Below are positions 1 to 6,722 of a DNA stretch of 11,422 nucleotides, piece by piece; the first letter of the stretch is position 1; every line of letters begins with the position of its first letter. The DNA comes from Rhodospirillaceae bacterium CCH5-H10. GTDB taxonomy: Bacteria > Pseudomonadota > Alphaproteobacteria > Reyranellales > Reyranellaceae. The notes below the pieces were generated by a model. That model saw nothing but the letters and a program-made list of their open reading frames with translations. It did no database searches and had not been told where the DNA came from. The stretch spans positions 1 through 11,422 of the forward strand of contig LSKJ01000009.1 in NCBI GenBank assembly GCA_001557035.1, read 5' to 3'. A program made the translations under genes and the position numbers.

Positions 1-68
1 GGCGCGGCGGGACCCGCCTGGGCGGTCTGGCCGGAGGGCGGGGCGGACGGCGGAGGGGTGGTCGTCAT
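1..68 (-). CDS. Possible 5' end of a leftward gene, Pro/Ala-rich N-terminus (partial)
   Basis: An ATG on the minus strand (bases 68-66) opens a frame that stays open to the left edge. It reads MTTTPPPSAPPSGQTAQAG and then PAA, a low-complexity proline/alanine-rich start of the kind seen at the N-terminus of many alphaproteobacterial proteins. A GGAAAG stretch lies about six bases upstream as a modest ribosome-binding site. Only 22 codons are visible, so no family can be named. The frame could be open by chance in such GC-rich DNA. If real, it diverges from the hydrolase gene at 243 and shares a 174-base intergenic region with it. Confidence 0.3.
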   Translation of the reverse strand, partial: MTTTPPPSAPPSGQTAQAGPAA

Positions 69-180
69 GGCGCTCTTTCCGATGTTTCTGGCGAATGGTC
101 GGGGCAGATCTTGCCGCGGCGCGGCGGTACCATGCAGGGCTGCACTGCACAAGCTGCGGGCAGGTTCAGGCACCGGGCAA

Positions 181-209
181 TTGCCAAGACGCGGCACGGC
201 GGCGACAAT
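181..209 (+). promoter_or_regulatory. Candidate housekeeping (sigma70-type) promoter for the hydrolase-dioxygenase unit
   Basis: TTGCCA at 181-186 and GACAAT at 204-209 are separated by exactly 17 bases. They match the -35 consensus at 5 of 6 positions and the -10 consensus at 4 of 6. Transcription would start near 216, giving a leader of about 27 bases before the ATG at 243. This fits the choice of 243 as the start, because the in-frame ATG at 111 lies upstream of this promoter. It was identified by eye only. Confidence 0.4.
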
Positions 210-242
210 GAAACTCCCGCTATTTGCACGCTCCGGCAGACT

Positions 243-1061
243 ATGAATCGCTCGTCTTCGCGCCCCCTGATCGGTGTTTCGGCCTGTCTCAAGGAGAATG
301 GCCGGGGCGGCTGGCATCACACCGTGGGCGAGAAATACGTCCAGGCGGCGCTGCGCGCCGTCGGCGGTCTGCCGGTCCTGATTCCCGCGATCGGGCCGGA
401 ATTCGGCGACGACGAGCCGGGCTTCCTCGAGGCGATGGATCGCCTGCTCGATAGTCTCGACGGCGTGCTGCTGACCGGCAGCCCCTCCAACGTCGAGCCG
501 CATCATTATGGCAAGGAGAGCCGCGAAGGGACGCTCCATGATCGCGCGCGCGATTCCACGACCCTGCCGCTGATCCGGCACACGATCGATCGTGGCGTCC
601 CGCTGTTCGCGATCTGCCGCGGCCTTCAGGAAGTGAACGTCGCGCTGGGCGGCTCGCTGCACCAGCATGTCCACGAGATCGAGGGCAGGCGCGATCATCG
701 CTCGCCCAAGTCGCCCGACATGGACGTGAACTATGCGCCGACCCACGACATCGACGTGGCCGAAGGCGGGATGCTGCAGCGCCTGCTGGGCGAGAAGCGC
801 GTGCGCGTGAATTCGCTGCACGCGCAGGGCGTCGACGTGCTGGCGCCACGCGCGCGGCTCGAAGCGACCTGCTGCGACGACGGACAGGTCGAGGCGTTGA
901 GCGTGCCCGATGCGCCAGGCTTCGTGCTCGCCTTGCAATGGCACCCCGAATACAAGGCGCTCGAAAACCCGGTCTCGATGAAGCTGTTCGACGCCTTCGC
1001 CGCCGCCTGCCGCGCCCGCATGATGGCGCGTTCGGGTCCGTTGCTGCGCGCCGCCGAGTAG
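243..1061 (+). CDS. PuuD-like gamma-glutamyl hydrolase (peptidase C26, class I glutamine amidotransferase-like)
   Basis: This 272-residue protein has the PuuD / gamma-glutamyl-GABA hydrolase fold. Such enzymes cut a gamma-glutamyl amide to glutamate plus an amine, in the cytoplasm. The nucleophile elbow is FAICRGLQEVN with Cys125. The partner residues lie in LQWHPEY as His234 and Glu236, so the Cys-His-Glu triad is complete. LLTGSPSNVEP near 76-86 and LGGSLHQ near 135-141 are also typical of the family. The start at 243 was preferred over the in-frame ATG at 111 because the protein then begins just before the conserved PLIGVSA strand and has a normal length. No good Shine-Dalgarno is seen. 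The gentisate dioxygenase gene begins 4 bases after the stop, so the two are almost certainly co-transcribed. The true substrate is unknown: polyamine-derived gamma-glutamyl-GABA is the family default, but the neighbour suggests an aromatic gamma-glutamyl amide is possible. Confidence 0.9.
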   Translation: MNRSSSRPLIGVSACLKENGRGGWHHTVGEKYVQAALRAVGGLPVLIPAIGPEFGDDEPGFLEAMDRLLDSLDGVLLTGSPSNVEPHHYGKESREGTLHDRARDSTTLPLIRHTIDRGVPLFAICRGLQEVNVALGGSLHQHVHEIEGRRDHRSPKSPDMDVNYAPTHDIDVAEGGMLQRLLGEKRVRVNSLHAQGVDVLAPRARLEATCCDDGQVEALSVPDAPGFVLALQWHPEYKALENPVSMKLFDAFAAACRARMMARSGPLLRAAE

Positions 1062-1065
1062 CAGC

Positions 1066-2109
1066 ATGTCCGCGCCGACGACGGGCAACAACGCGCGGCG
1101 CGATTTCTACGAACGCATCGGCGGCCTCTCGATGGCGCCGCTCTGGGAGTCGCTGCACCAGCTCGTGCCGCCGAGCCCCGCACCCAGGTACCAGGCCGCC
1201 CACTGGGACTACGACAAGGTGCGGCCGTTCCTGATGGAATCGGGCGCGCTGATCACGGCGAAGGAAGCCGTGCGGCGCGTGCTCATCCTCGAAAATCCGG
1301 CGATGACGGGCAGCGCCTGCATCACGCCGACTCTCTATGCCGGGCTGCAGCTCATCCTGCCGGGCGAGGTCGCGCCCAGCCATCGTCACACCCAGTCGGC
1401 GCTGCGCTTCATCGTGGAAGGCGAAGGCGCCTACACCGCGGTCGATGGCGAGCGCACGATCATGCATGAGGGCGACTTCGTCATCACGCCGACCTGGACC
1501 TGGCACGATCACGGCAACGATTCGTCGAAGCCGATGGTGTGGCTCGACGGGCTCGACATCCCGCTGGTCGCGATGTTCAACGCGGGCTTCGCCGAGAACG
1601 GCGAGACCGACGAGCAGGTCGTGACGACGCCGCAGGGCACGTCGGATGCGAAGTATGCCAGCGGCCTGCTGCCGGTGGATTGGAAGCCGGCGAAGCAGAC
1701 CTCGCCGATCTTCAACTATCCCTATGCGCGCACGCGCGAGGCGTTGCAGGGGCTCGCCAGGGCCGGCGCTCCGGACGCCTGCCACGGCTACAAGCTGCGC
1801 TACGTCAATCCTGCGAGCGGCGGTGCGCCGATCGCCACGATGGGCACCTTCATGCAGCTCCTGCCGAAGGGCTTAGCGACGGCGCCCTATCGCAGCACCG
1901 ACGGCACGGTCTTCTCGGTCGTCGAAGGCGAGGGCGAGAGCACGATCGGCGACACCGTGGTGCGCTGGAAGAAGCGCGACCATTTCGTCGTGCCGAGCTG
2001 GGCCAGGGTCGAGCATCGCGCCGCCGGCGACGCAGTCCTGTTCTCCTTCTCCGATCGCCCGATCCAGGAAAAGCTCGACCTGTGGCGCGAGGATCGCGGC
2101 GGCATGTAG
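1066..2109 (+). CDS. Gentisate 1,2-dioxygenase family ring-cleavage enzyme (bicupin)
   Basis: This 347-residue bicupin belongs to the Fe(II)-dependent gentisate / 1-hydroxy-2-naphthoate / salicylate 1,2-dioxygenase family. Gentisate cleavage between C1 and C2 gives maleylpyruvate, in the cytoplasm. The N-terminal cupin carries the metal ligands: His106 and His108 in APSHRHTQSALRF, and His147 in TPTWTWHDHG. The start FYERIGGLSMAPLWESLHQLVPP is typical of the family. The C-terminal cupin, about 255-345, has no His triad, which is normal for this group. Length matches the usual 340-370 residues. There is no Shine-Dalgarno; the start lies 4 bases after the upstream stop, so translation is probably coupled. 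The later gentisate-pathway genes (maleylpyruvate isomerase, fumarylpyruvate hydrolase) are absent from the window. The exact substrate within this family cannot be settled from sequence. Confidence 0.9.
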   Translation: MSAPTTGNNARRDFYERIGGLSMAPLWESLHQLVPPSPAPRYQAAHWDYDKVRPFLMESGALITAKEAVRRVLILENPAMTGSACITPTLYAGLQLILPGEVAPSHRHTQSALRFIVEGEGAYTAVDGERTIMHEGDFVITPTWTWHDHGNDSSKPMVWLDGLDIPLVAMFNAGFAENGETDEQVVTTPQGTSDAKYASGLLPVDWKPAKQTSPIFNYPYARTREALQGLARAGAPDACHGYKLRYVNPASGGAPIATMGTFMQLLPKGLATAPYRSTDGTVFSVVEGEGESTIGDTVVRWKKRDHFVVPSWARVEHRAAGDAVLFSFSDRPIQEKLDLWREDRGGM

Positions 2110-2113
2110 AAAA

Positions 2114-2141
2114 GCGCCGTCGCCTGGCAGGGCGACGGCGC
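2114..2141 (-). terminator. Intrinsic terminator of the leftward operon, possibly two-way
   Basis: A perfect 11-bp inverted repeat pairs GCGCCGTCGCC (2114-2124) with GGCGACGGCGC (2131-2141) around a 6-base loop. On the minus strand the stem is followed at once by TTTTC, the classic U-tract, so it terminates transcripts coming from the gene ending at 2165. It also lies 5 bases after the dioxygenase stop and may block rightward transcripts too, though no T-run follows on the plus strand. Confidence 0.85.
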
Positions 2142-2164
2142 GTTCCGGAGAATGCTGGCTAGGG

Positions 2165-2515
2165 TCAGCCCTTGTTGGTGCCGCCCTTGACCGAGGTGAG
2201 CTGTTCGTCCTCGGGCTTCACCGGCGCCGCTTGGACGAACGACACGGGATCGCTGCCCGGAAAGCTTTCCTTCAACGCCTCGTCGAGCTTGCGGTCGAGG
2301 ATCTTCTCCGCGGGTTCGCCAGTCTTGGCGGCAGCCGCAGGCTCGGAGTCCTTGCCCGATTCGCGCTTCATCTGAAGCCGCTGGGCCTGGACTTCCTGCT
2401 CGAGGATCTTCAGGTCGGCAGCGTCACGCTCCGATGCCGTGGGAGCGGCCGCCACTTTCTTGGCATTGCGCAGCTTCTCGACGTTGTCCTTGAGTTCCGT
2501 GCGGGCACTATCCAT
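2165..2515 (-). CDS. Small charged protein with ESFPGSDP motif, function unknown
   Basis: This 116-residue hydrophilic protein has no signal peptide or membrane segment. Residues 1-55 are rich in Lys, Glu, Arg and Ala and are likely helical or coiled-coil; 56-72 are Ala/Pro-rich linker. Residues 77-93 read LDEALKESFPGSDPVSF. Close variants of this motif (ESFPASDPPS) recur in many small alphaproteobacterial proteins of unknown function. The tail is Lys/Gly-rich. The start at 2515 is set by a perfect AGGAGG six bases upstream; a longer reading to 2674 would overlap the next gene and has no ribosome-binding site. A 118-base gap separates it from the lipoprotein gene, so it may have its own promoter. 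It ends just before the strong terminator at 2114-2141. I do not assign a function; a stress-related role is only a guess. Confidence 0.8.
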   Translation of the reverse strand: MDSARTELKDNVEKLRNAKKVAAAPTASERDAADLKILEQEVQAQRLQMKRESGKDSEPAAAAKTGEPAEKILDRKLDEALKESFPGSDPVSFVQAAPVKPEDEQLTSVKGGTNKG

Positions 2516-2568
2516 GCCGCCCCTCCTGTGATTTCGGGCGCCGGTCGTGAATGACGACGCCTCGGTAC

Positions 2569-2593
2569 AACAGACTTGGAGGGCAAAAGTTGC
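2569..2593 (-). promoter_or_regulatory. Degenerate EcfG-like promoter candidate for the ESFPGSDP protein gene
   Basis: Read on the minus strand, GCAAC (2593-2589), 16 bases, then TGTT (2572-2569) resembles the EcfG consensus GGAAC-N16/17-CGTT with one mismatch in each box. It sits about 55 bases upstream of the start at 2515. The -35 mismatch is at a normally strict position, so this is weak. It is listed because two perfect EcfG sites occur elsewhere in the window. Confidence 0.2.
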
Positions 2594-2633
2594 GGTCGCG
2601 ACGGGCCGGAATTTTACTTTGGACGGAACCGTC

Positions 2634-3023
2634 TCAGGCGACGCGCTTCTTCTGGGCGGCGACGGAGCCGGCACATTGATCGGGAGGCAGCGGTCTCAGA
2701 TGCGTATCGTACGCGTCGGCGAACTCCGCTTTGAACGGCTGGCCGTTGCGCTGGTACATCGAGACGAACAGCGTGCAGGCGTCCGAATGGTAGCGCAGGA
2801 CACGCGCCGATCCGTCCTTGCGGTCGAGCTGGGGAGCACCGAACAGGGCGACGAGCTGGGATTCGTCCAATCCCTTGATGCGATCCGCCGGGATCGGCGA
2901 GCCGGCGTTGCGCGAACTGAAGACACCCTTTTCCCCGGCGCCCAGCGAATATTCCTGGGGGCCACCCGTCTGACAGCCTCCCAGCAGAAGGGTGACGGCC
3001 AGCGCCCCGTATGCAGCTTTCAT
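2634..3023 (-). CDS. Small lipoprotein, BamE/SmpA-like in appearance
   Basis: This 129-residue protein starts with a short Lys2-containing hydrophobic signal and a lipobox LGGC with the lipidation Cys at 17. It should be acylated and membrane-anchored on the periplasmic side. The mature part contains LDESQLVALFGAP at about 52-64, then RKDGSARVLRYHSDACTLFV at about 68-87. This order (short helix, Leu-x-Gly-x-Pro turn, then strands with a Tyr and a Cys) recalls small BamE/SmpA-like lipoproteins, but that is resemblance only. Cys83 and Cys117 could form a disulphide. The gene starts 9 bases after the stop of the EI24-like gene, so the two are probably co-transcribed. Its ribosome-binding site is poor, which suggests coupling to the gene before it. 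No specific function can be assigned. Confidence 0.8.
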   Translation of the reverse strand: MKAAYGALAVTLLLGGCQTGGPQEYSLGAGEKGVFSSRNAGSPIPADRIKGLDESQLVALFGAPQLDRKDGSARVLRYHSDACTLFVSMYQRNGQPFKAEFADAYDTHLRPLPPDQCAGSVAAQKKRVA

Positions 3024-3032
3024 GGTGCGAGT

Positions 3033-3728
3033 TTAGCGCGACGGGGCCGGCCGGTTAAGGGGCGGCTTCAGGCCCTGAGCGACATGAACCATCATGGCGA
3101 CTCCCAGCACCGGCACGATCAGGTTGAGGATCGGGATTGTCCCCAGGAAGACGATCACGACCCCGGTCAGCCAGAGCGTTCCGCCATTGGCCTTGCGCCA
3201 GGCCTTCACTTCGGCCGGATCGCGCCGACGCAGGGCGACCTGTTCGTAATACTCGCGACCCGCCAGCCAGCCGTTGACACCGTAGAACAGGGCCGCGCCC
3301 AGCCCCGCGACGAACAGGGCAACCAGGTAGAACGGGAGCATCACGAGGTTGATCGCCACCAGCGCGGCCAGGAAGACGATGCCCGACCACAGGCCGGTCC
3401 AGAGCGGGATGCCCCGCGCCGGTCCGAGTTGGGGATAGTGCTTCGCTTCCACGATGTCGGCGATCCGCTCCATGAAGATCGAGATCACGATGCCGAAGCT
3501 TGCCGGAAACAGCATCAGCGCCAGCACCGTCACGGCACCGCCGCCCAGCCAGCGGATGGTCTCGTTCAGCCACGTCCACTGGAACGTGGCGAACGATTGC
3601 AACGCCCACCAGGCCAGTACGCCGAGCGCGATCTGTAGCACCAGCGACAGCGCCAGCGATTGCCAGACGATACTGCGCAGCCTGGGATCGCCAAGCTGCT
3701 GCACCGCCAGTTCGAAGGCGCGGATCAT
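3033..3728 (-). CDS. EI24/CysZ-like integral inner-membrane protein
   Basis: This 231-residue protein is strongly hydrophobic, with membrane segments at about 22-46, 60-86, 113-150 (probably two passes) and 184-216. The motif NGWLAGREYYEQVALRR at 152-168, followed by a polar loop and a long C-terminal hydrophobic stretch with TIPILNLIVPVLGVAMMVH, is characteristic of the EI24 (CysZ-like) family. CysZ of enterobacteria imports sulfate. Many alphaproteobacterial homologues have no tested role, and no sulfur-assimilation gene is nearby, so sulfate transport should not be assumed. It lies 24 bases downstream of the CoA-enzyme gene and 9 bases upstream of the lipoprotein gene. The ATG at 3728 fits the usual EI24 N-terminus, a short amphipathic lead-in before the first helix. 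Confidence 0.85.
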   Translation of the reverse strand: MIRAFELAVQQLGDPRLRSIVWQSLALSLVLQIALGVLAWWALQSFATFQWTWLNETIRWLGGGAVTVLALMLFPASFGIVISIFMERIADIVEAKHYPQLGPARGIPLWTGLWSGIVFLAALVAINLVMLPFYLVALFVAGLGAALFYGVNGWLAGREYYEQVALRRRDPAEVKAWRKANGGTLWLTGVVIVFLGTIPILNLIVPVLGVAMMVHVAQGLKPPLNRPAPSR

Positions 3729-3752
3729 GGGTTGTCCACCAAGCTCCTGGCG

Positions 3753-4904
3753 TCAGGCCTGCGGACCGACGACGCCGGCGGCCTTGAGCTCGCCGATCTC
3801 CTTGGTCGAGAAGCCGCGCTCGCCCAGGATCTCGTCGGTGTGCTGGCCGCGCTTGGCGGCAGGGCCCTTCACCGCTTCCTTGGTGCGCGAGAAGCGCGGA
3901 GCGGCGGCGGGCTGCGCGAAGCCGGCCACGTCGACATAGGCGTTGCGCGCCTTGGCATGCGCATGATCCGGCGCTTCCTTCATGGAGAGAACCGGGGCGA
4001 AGCAGATGTCCGTGCCCTCCATGATCGCGCACCATTCGTCGCGCGTCTTCGTCTTGAAGATGCCGGCCAGCTTCGCCTTGAGCTGTCCCCAGGCCTTGCG
4101 GTCCATCTGCGCCGGCAGCGTTTCGCCCTTGAGGCCGGTCTTGTCGAGCAGCAGGTCGTAGAATTGCGGCTCGATCGAGCCGATGCAGATGTGCTTGCCG
4201 TCACTGGTCTCATAGGTGCCGTAGAAGTGGGCGCCGCCGTCGAGCATGTTGCTCTCGCGCTCGTCGCTCCACAGGCCGGCGCCGGCCATGCCGTAGATGC
4301 CGCCGAGCAGCAGCGCCGCGCCGTCGACCATCGCGGCATCGACCACCTGGCCCTTCCCGGAGCGCTGCGCCTCGAGCAGGCCGCAGACCATGCCGAAGGC
4401 CAGCAGCATGCCGCCGCCGCCGAAATCGCCCACGAGGTTGAGCGGCGGCACCGGCTTGTCCTTGCCGCCGATCGCATGCAGCGCGCCGGTCAGCGCGATG
4501 TAGTTGATGTCGTGGCCGGCCGCCTTCGCCAGCGGGCCTTCCTGACCCCAGCCGGTCATGCGGCCATAGACGAGCTTCGGATTGCGCGCGAGGCAGATGT
4601 CGGGACCGAGGCCCAGACGTTCCGCGACGCCGGGGCGGAACGGCTCGGTCATGCCGTCGGCCTTCTCGATCAGGCGCAGCACCACCTCGACGCCTTCCTT
4701 CTTCTGCAGGTCGATCGACACCGAGCGCCGGCTGCGATTGTGGACGGCGAATTTCGGGTCGGCGAGACGATCCATGACGTGCGCTTTCGTACGGTCGACG
4801 CGGATGACGTCGGCGCCCATGTCACCCAGCATCATCGAACACATCGGTGCCGGGCCGATACCGGCCAGTTCGACGATCGTCAGTCCCGAGAGCGGACCGG
4901 CCAT
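3753..4904 (-). CDS. CaiB/BaiF family III CoA enzyme, alpha-methylacyl-CoA racemase type
   Basis: This 383-residue protein belongs to the family III CoA-transferase fold, closest to alpha-methylacyl-CoA racemases (AMACR/MCR). These enzymes epimerise 2-methylacyl-CoA thioesters in branched-chain, sterol-side-chain or aryl-propionate catabolism. Residues matching the MCR active site are present: His131 in AAGHDINYIALTGAL, Asp160 in NLVGDFGGGGML, and Glu245 in GSIEPQFY. The N-terminus GLTIVELAGIGPAPMCSMML and the block GRMTGWGQEGPL are typical. GSIEPQF favours a racemase over a transferase, but intermolecular CoA transfer cannot be excluded. The start at 4904 is fixed by AGGAGG six bases upstream; an in-frame ATG at 4979 would add 25 atypical residues. 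It is first in a leftward set and diverges from the propeller gene at 5030. Confidence 0.9.
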   Translation of the reverse strand: MAGPLSGLTIVELAGIGPAPMCSMMLGDMGADVIRVDRTKAHVMDRLADPKFAVHNRSRRSVSIDLQKKEGVEVVLRLIEKADGMTEPFRPGVAERLGLGPDICLARNPKLVYGRMTGWGQEGPLAKAAGHDINYIALTGALHAIGGKDKPVPPLNLVGDFGGGGMLLAFGMVCGLLEAQRSGKGQVVDAAMVDGAALLLGGIYGMAGAGLWSDERESNMLDGGAHFYGTYETSDGKHICIGSIEPQFYDLLLDKTGLKGETLPAQMDRKAWGQLKAKLAGIFKTKTRDEWCAIMEGTDICFAPVLSMKEAPDHAHAKARNAYVDVAGFAQPAAAPRFSRTKEAVKGPAAKRGQHTDEILGERGFSTKEIGELKAAGVVGPQA

Positions 4905-4944
4905 GATTTTCCTCCTGCAGAATGCGCGTTTCCTTGTCGCAACG

Positions 4945-4972
4945 ATGGTAGCCGAAGGGTTCGGCGTTACAA
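4945..4972 (-). promoter_or_regulatory. Candidate sigma70-type promoter for the CoA-enzyme operon
   Basis: On the minus strand, TTGTAA (4972-4967) and TACCAT (4950-4945) lie 16 bases apart, each matching 4 of 6 consensus positions. This would give a leader of about 35 bases before the ATG at 4904. The spacer holds the inverted repeat at 4951-4965. By-eye call. Confidence 0.3.
4951..4965. promoter_or_regulatory. 15-base inverted repeat, operator candidate in the divergent region
   Basis: GCCGAA (4951-4956) and TTCGGC (4960-4965) form a perfect 6-bp inverted repeat around GGG. It lies in the 125-base region between the divergent genes starting at 4904 and 5030. It sits between the candidate -35 and -10 boxes of the leftward promoter and just upstream of the candidate rightward promoter. 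That position would suit a shared repressor site. No regulator gene is in the window, and a 6-bp GC-rich repeat can arise by chance. Confidence 0.3.
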
Positions 4973-4994
4973 AACCCATCCCCCGGTCTAAAGT
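4966..4994 (+). promoter_or_regulatory. Candidate promoter for the propeller-hydrolase-SDR unit
   Basis: GTTACA (4966-4971) and TAAAGT (4989-4994) are 17 bases apart, each matching 4 of 6 consensus positions. Transcription would begin near 5001, leaving a leader of about 29 bases containing the GGAGG ribosome-binding site at 5017-5021. The -35 box overlaps that of the leftward candidate promoter, so the two would compete. Weak, by-eye evidence. Confidence 0.3.
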
Positions 4995-5029
4995 CCGCGC
5001 CGCGAGAGAGACGGTCGGAGGAAAACGGG

Positions 5030-6712
5030 ATGGGGTTGGGCCGCATTGTCGCTACGGCGGCGCTTGCGTTCGGCATGGCCGGCGGCGCGTGGGCGCAGCA
5101 GGCGCCACCGCCGGCGCCCAAGGAATATGGCCAGCAGTTCCTTGTGCAGGGATCCTGGTTCCACGGCGTGCACGGGCTTGCCTTCAACAAGGACGACCAG
5201 CTCTTCGCCGGCTCGGTGATCGGCCAGACCCTCTACCGGGTGCAGGTCGATTCGGGCGAGGTCGACCGCGTGATCGATCCGCCGACCGGCATGGCCGACG
5301 ACATCGCCTTTGCCGATGACGGCACCATGGCCTGGACGGCGTTCCTCGTCGGCAAGGTCTATGTCCGCAAGCCGAACGGCAAGACCATCGAGGTCGCGCA
5401 CGGCATGAGCGGTCCCAACTCGCTCGCCTTCGGCAAGGACAACCGACTGTTCGTCTCCGAAGTCTTCCTCGGCGATGCGCTCTACGAGATCGACATCAGG
5501 AACGTCGACAAGCCCGACTTCAAGCCCTTCGCGCGGGGCGAGCTGCGCCGCATCGCCGAGAAGCTGGGCGGTCTCAACGGCTTCGAGGTCCACAAGGACG
5601 ACGGCTTCCTCTATGGCCCGCTGTGGTTCAAGGGCGACATCGTCAAGGTGAACCTGGAAACCGGCGCGACCGACGTGATCGCCTCCGGCTTCAAGACGCC
5701 GGCCGCCGCCAACATCGATCCGCAGAACCGCGACAATGTCTATGTCGTCGATACCGGCACCGGCGGCATCTGGAGCGTCAGCCTCACCAGCAAGGTGAAG
5801 AAGCTCGTGGCTTCGATGAAGCCCGGCCTCGACAATCTCGCCTTCGATTCGCGCGGCCGCCTGTTCGTCTCGTCGATGACCGACAACGGCATCTATCTGG
5901 TCGACAAGCAGACCGGCGCGTGGCGCACCATCGTGGAAGGCAAGCTCGCCGTCCCGACCGACCTCGCCGTCTCGAGCGACGCCGGCAAGGACACGGTGCA
6001 TGTCGCCGACGTCTTCAGCTATCGCACGGTCGACGGCGCCAACGGCGCGGTGACCGACGTGCTGCGCGTGCACGGCGAGACGCATGCCTATCCGATCGGC
6101 ATTTCGCTCGGCCCCAGGAACGTGCTGCTCAGCAGCTGGTTCTCCAACACCGTGGAGAAGGTCGACCGCAAGACCGGCAAGCTGACGGCGACGCTGGGTG
6201 ATTTCCTGGCGCCGGTCGATGCCGTGGAGTTCGCCGACGGCACGATGTACGTGGCCGAACTGGCCAGCGGCAATCTCGTGAAGGTCAGCGCCGACGGCAA
6301 GGAACGCAGCATCGTCGTGAAGGAGCTCCGCGGTCCGGTCGCCATGGCGCACGGGCCGGGCTCGCTGGTCTACATTACCGAGATCGCCGCCGGTGCCGTC
6401 AGCCAGATCGACGTCGCCACGGGCGCGCGCAAGGTGGTGGCCGACAATCTGACCGGCCCAGAAGGCATCGACATCGGTCCCGATGGCCGACTGTACGTGG
6501 CCGAGGTCGGCCAGAAGCGCGTCGTCGCCATCGACCCGGCAACCGGTGCGAAAACCGTGATCGCCTCGAACCTCGATATCGGCCTGGCGCCGTTCCCCGG
6601 CGGTCCGCCCGCGCTCGTGCCCACGGGCGTCGCGGTCGGCCGCACCGGCATCGTCTATGTCAGCTCGGATGTCCGGAACTCGCTCTACAAGTTGACACCG
6701 CCTTCACCGTAA
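5030..6712 (+). CDS. Exported SMP-30/NHL-type beta-propeller with 12 blade-like repeats
   Basis: This 560-residue protein opens with a Sec signal peptide (MGLGRIVATAALAFGMAGG, then AWA|QQ, cleavage after Ala22), so it is periplasmic or secreted. The rest is built from about twelve repeats of the form G-(hydrophobic)-x-F-(D/G)-x-x-G-x-L-F/Y-V-(A/S)-(D/E), ending in (V/I)-D-x-x-T-G. They begin near residues 47, 88, 128, 180, 223, 266, 309, 355, 395, 435, 476 and 530. This pattern belongs to SMP-30/gluconolactonase, NHL and Vgb-like propellers. Twelve repeats suggest two six-bladed propellers in tandem, about twice a usual SMP-30 protein. Members often bind Ca2+ and may hydrolyse lactones, but no catalytic set was confirmed here. 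The start is supported by GGAGG at 5017-5021, eight bases upstream. The hydrolase gene follows after 10 bases. Confidence 0.85.
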   Translation: MGLGRIVATAALAFGMAGGAWAQQAPPPAPKEYGQQFLVQGSWFHGVHGLAFNKDDQLFAGSVIGQTLYRVQVDSGEVDRVIDPPTGMADDIAFADDGTMAWTAFLVGKVYVRKPNGKTIEVAHGMSGPNSLAFGKDNRLFVSEVFLGDALYEIDIRNVDKPDFKPFARGELRRIAEKLGGLNGFEVHKDDGFLYGPLWFKGDIVKVNLETGATDVIASGFKTPAAANIDPQNRDNVYVVDTGTGGIWSVSLTSKVKKLVASMKPGLDNLAFDSRGRLFVSSMTDNGIYLVDKQTGAWRTIVEGKLAVPTDLAVSSDAGKDTVHVADVFSYRTVDGANGAVTDVLRVHGETHAYPIGISLGPRNVLLSSWFSNTVEKVDRKTGKLTATLGDFLAPVDAVEFADGTMYVAELASGNLVKVSADGKERSIVVKELRGPVAMAHGPGSLVYITEIAAGAVSQIDVATGARKVVADNLTGPEGIDIGPDGRLYVAEVGQKRVVAIDPATGAKTVIASNLDIGLAPFPGGPPALVPTGVAVGRTGIVYVSSDVRNSLYKLTPPSP

Positions 6713-6722
6713 GGGTCTCGCG

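Noticed and set aside
133..144. Inverted repeat TGCAG-GG-CTGCA upstream of the PuuD-like gene
   Set aside because: Five-base arms in a TGCA-rich patch are easily due to chance; it lies about 37 bases above the candidate -35 box and no regulator is known to bind it.
111..242. Upstream in-frame extension of the PuuD-like gene to an ATG at 111
   Set aside because: The extra 44 residues look like non-coding translation, lie across a plausible promoter at 181-209, and precede the normal family start at 243.
58..246. 62-codon plus-strand frame in the left intergenic region
   Set aside because: No ribosome-binding site, Arg/Gly-rich composition, and it overlaps both the true gene start and the predicted promoter.
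289..1785. A 498-codon minus-strand frame, and other long antisense frames such as 4988-6352, 6660-8396 and 9019-11220
   Set aside because: They run opposite well-supported genes, are full of Arg/Ala/Asp/His low-complexity translation typical of GC-rich shadow frames, and contain no recognisable motifs.
2622..2633. GACGG-AA-CCGTC inverted repeat just past the lipoprotein stop codon
   Set aside because: The loop is too short for a full stem and no T-run follows on the minus strand, so it is not a convincing terminator. The GGAAC within it on the plus strand has no -10 partner.
6117..6141. GGAAC-N16-GGTT resembling an EcfG promoter
   Set aside because: It is inside the propeller coding region, has a mismatch in the -10 box, and no gene starts nearby.
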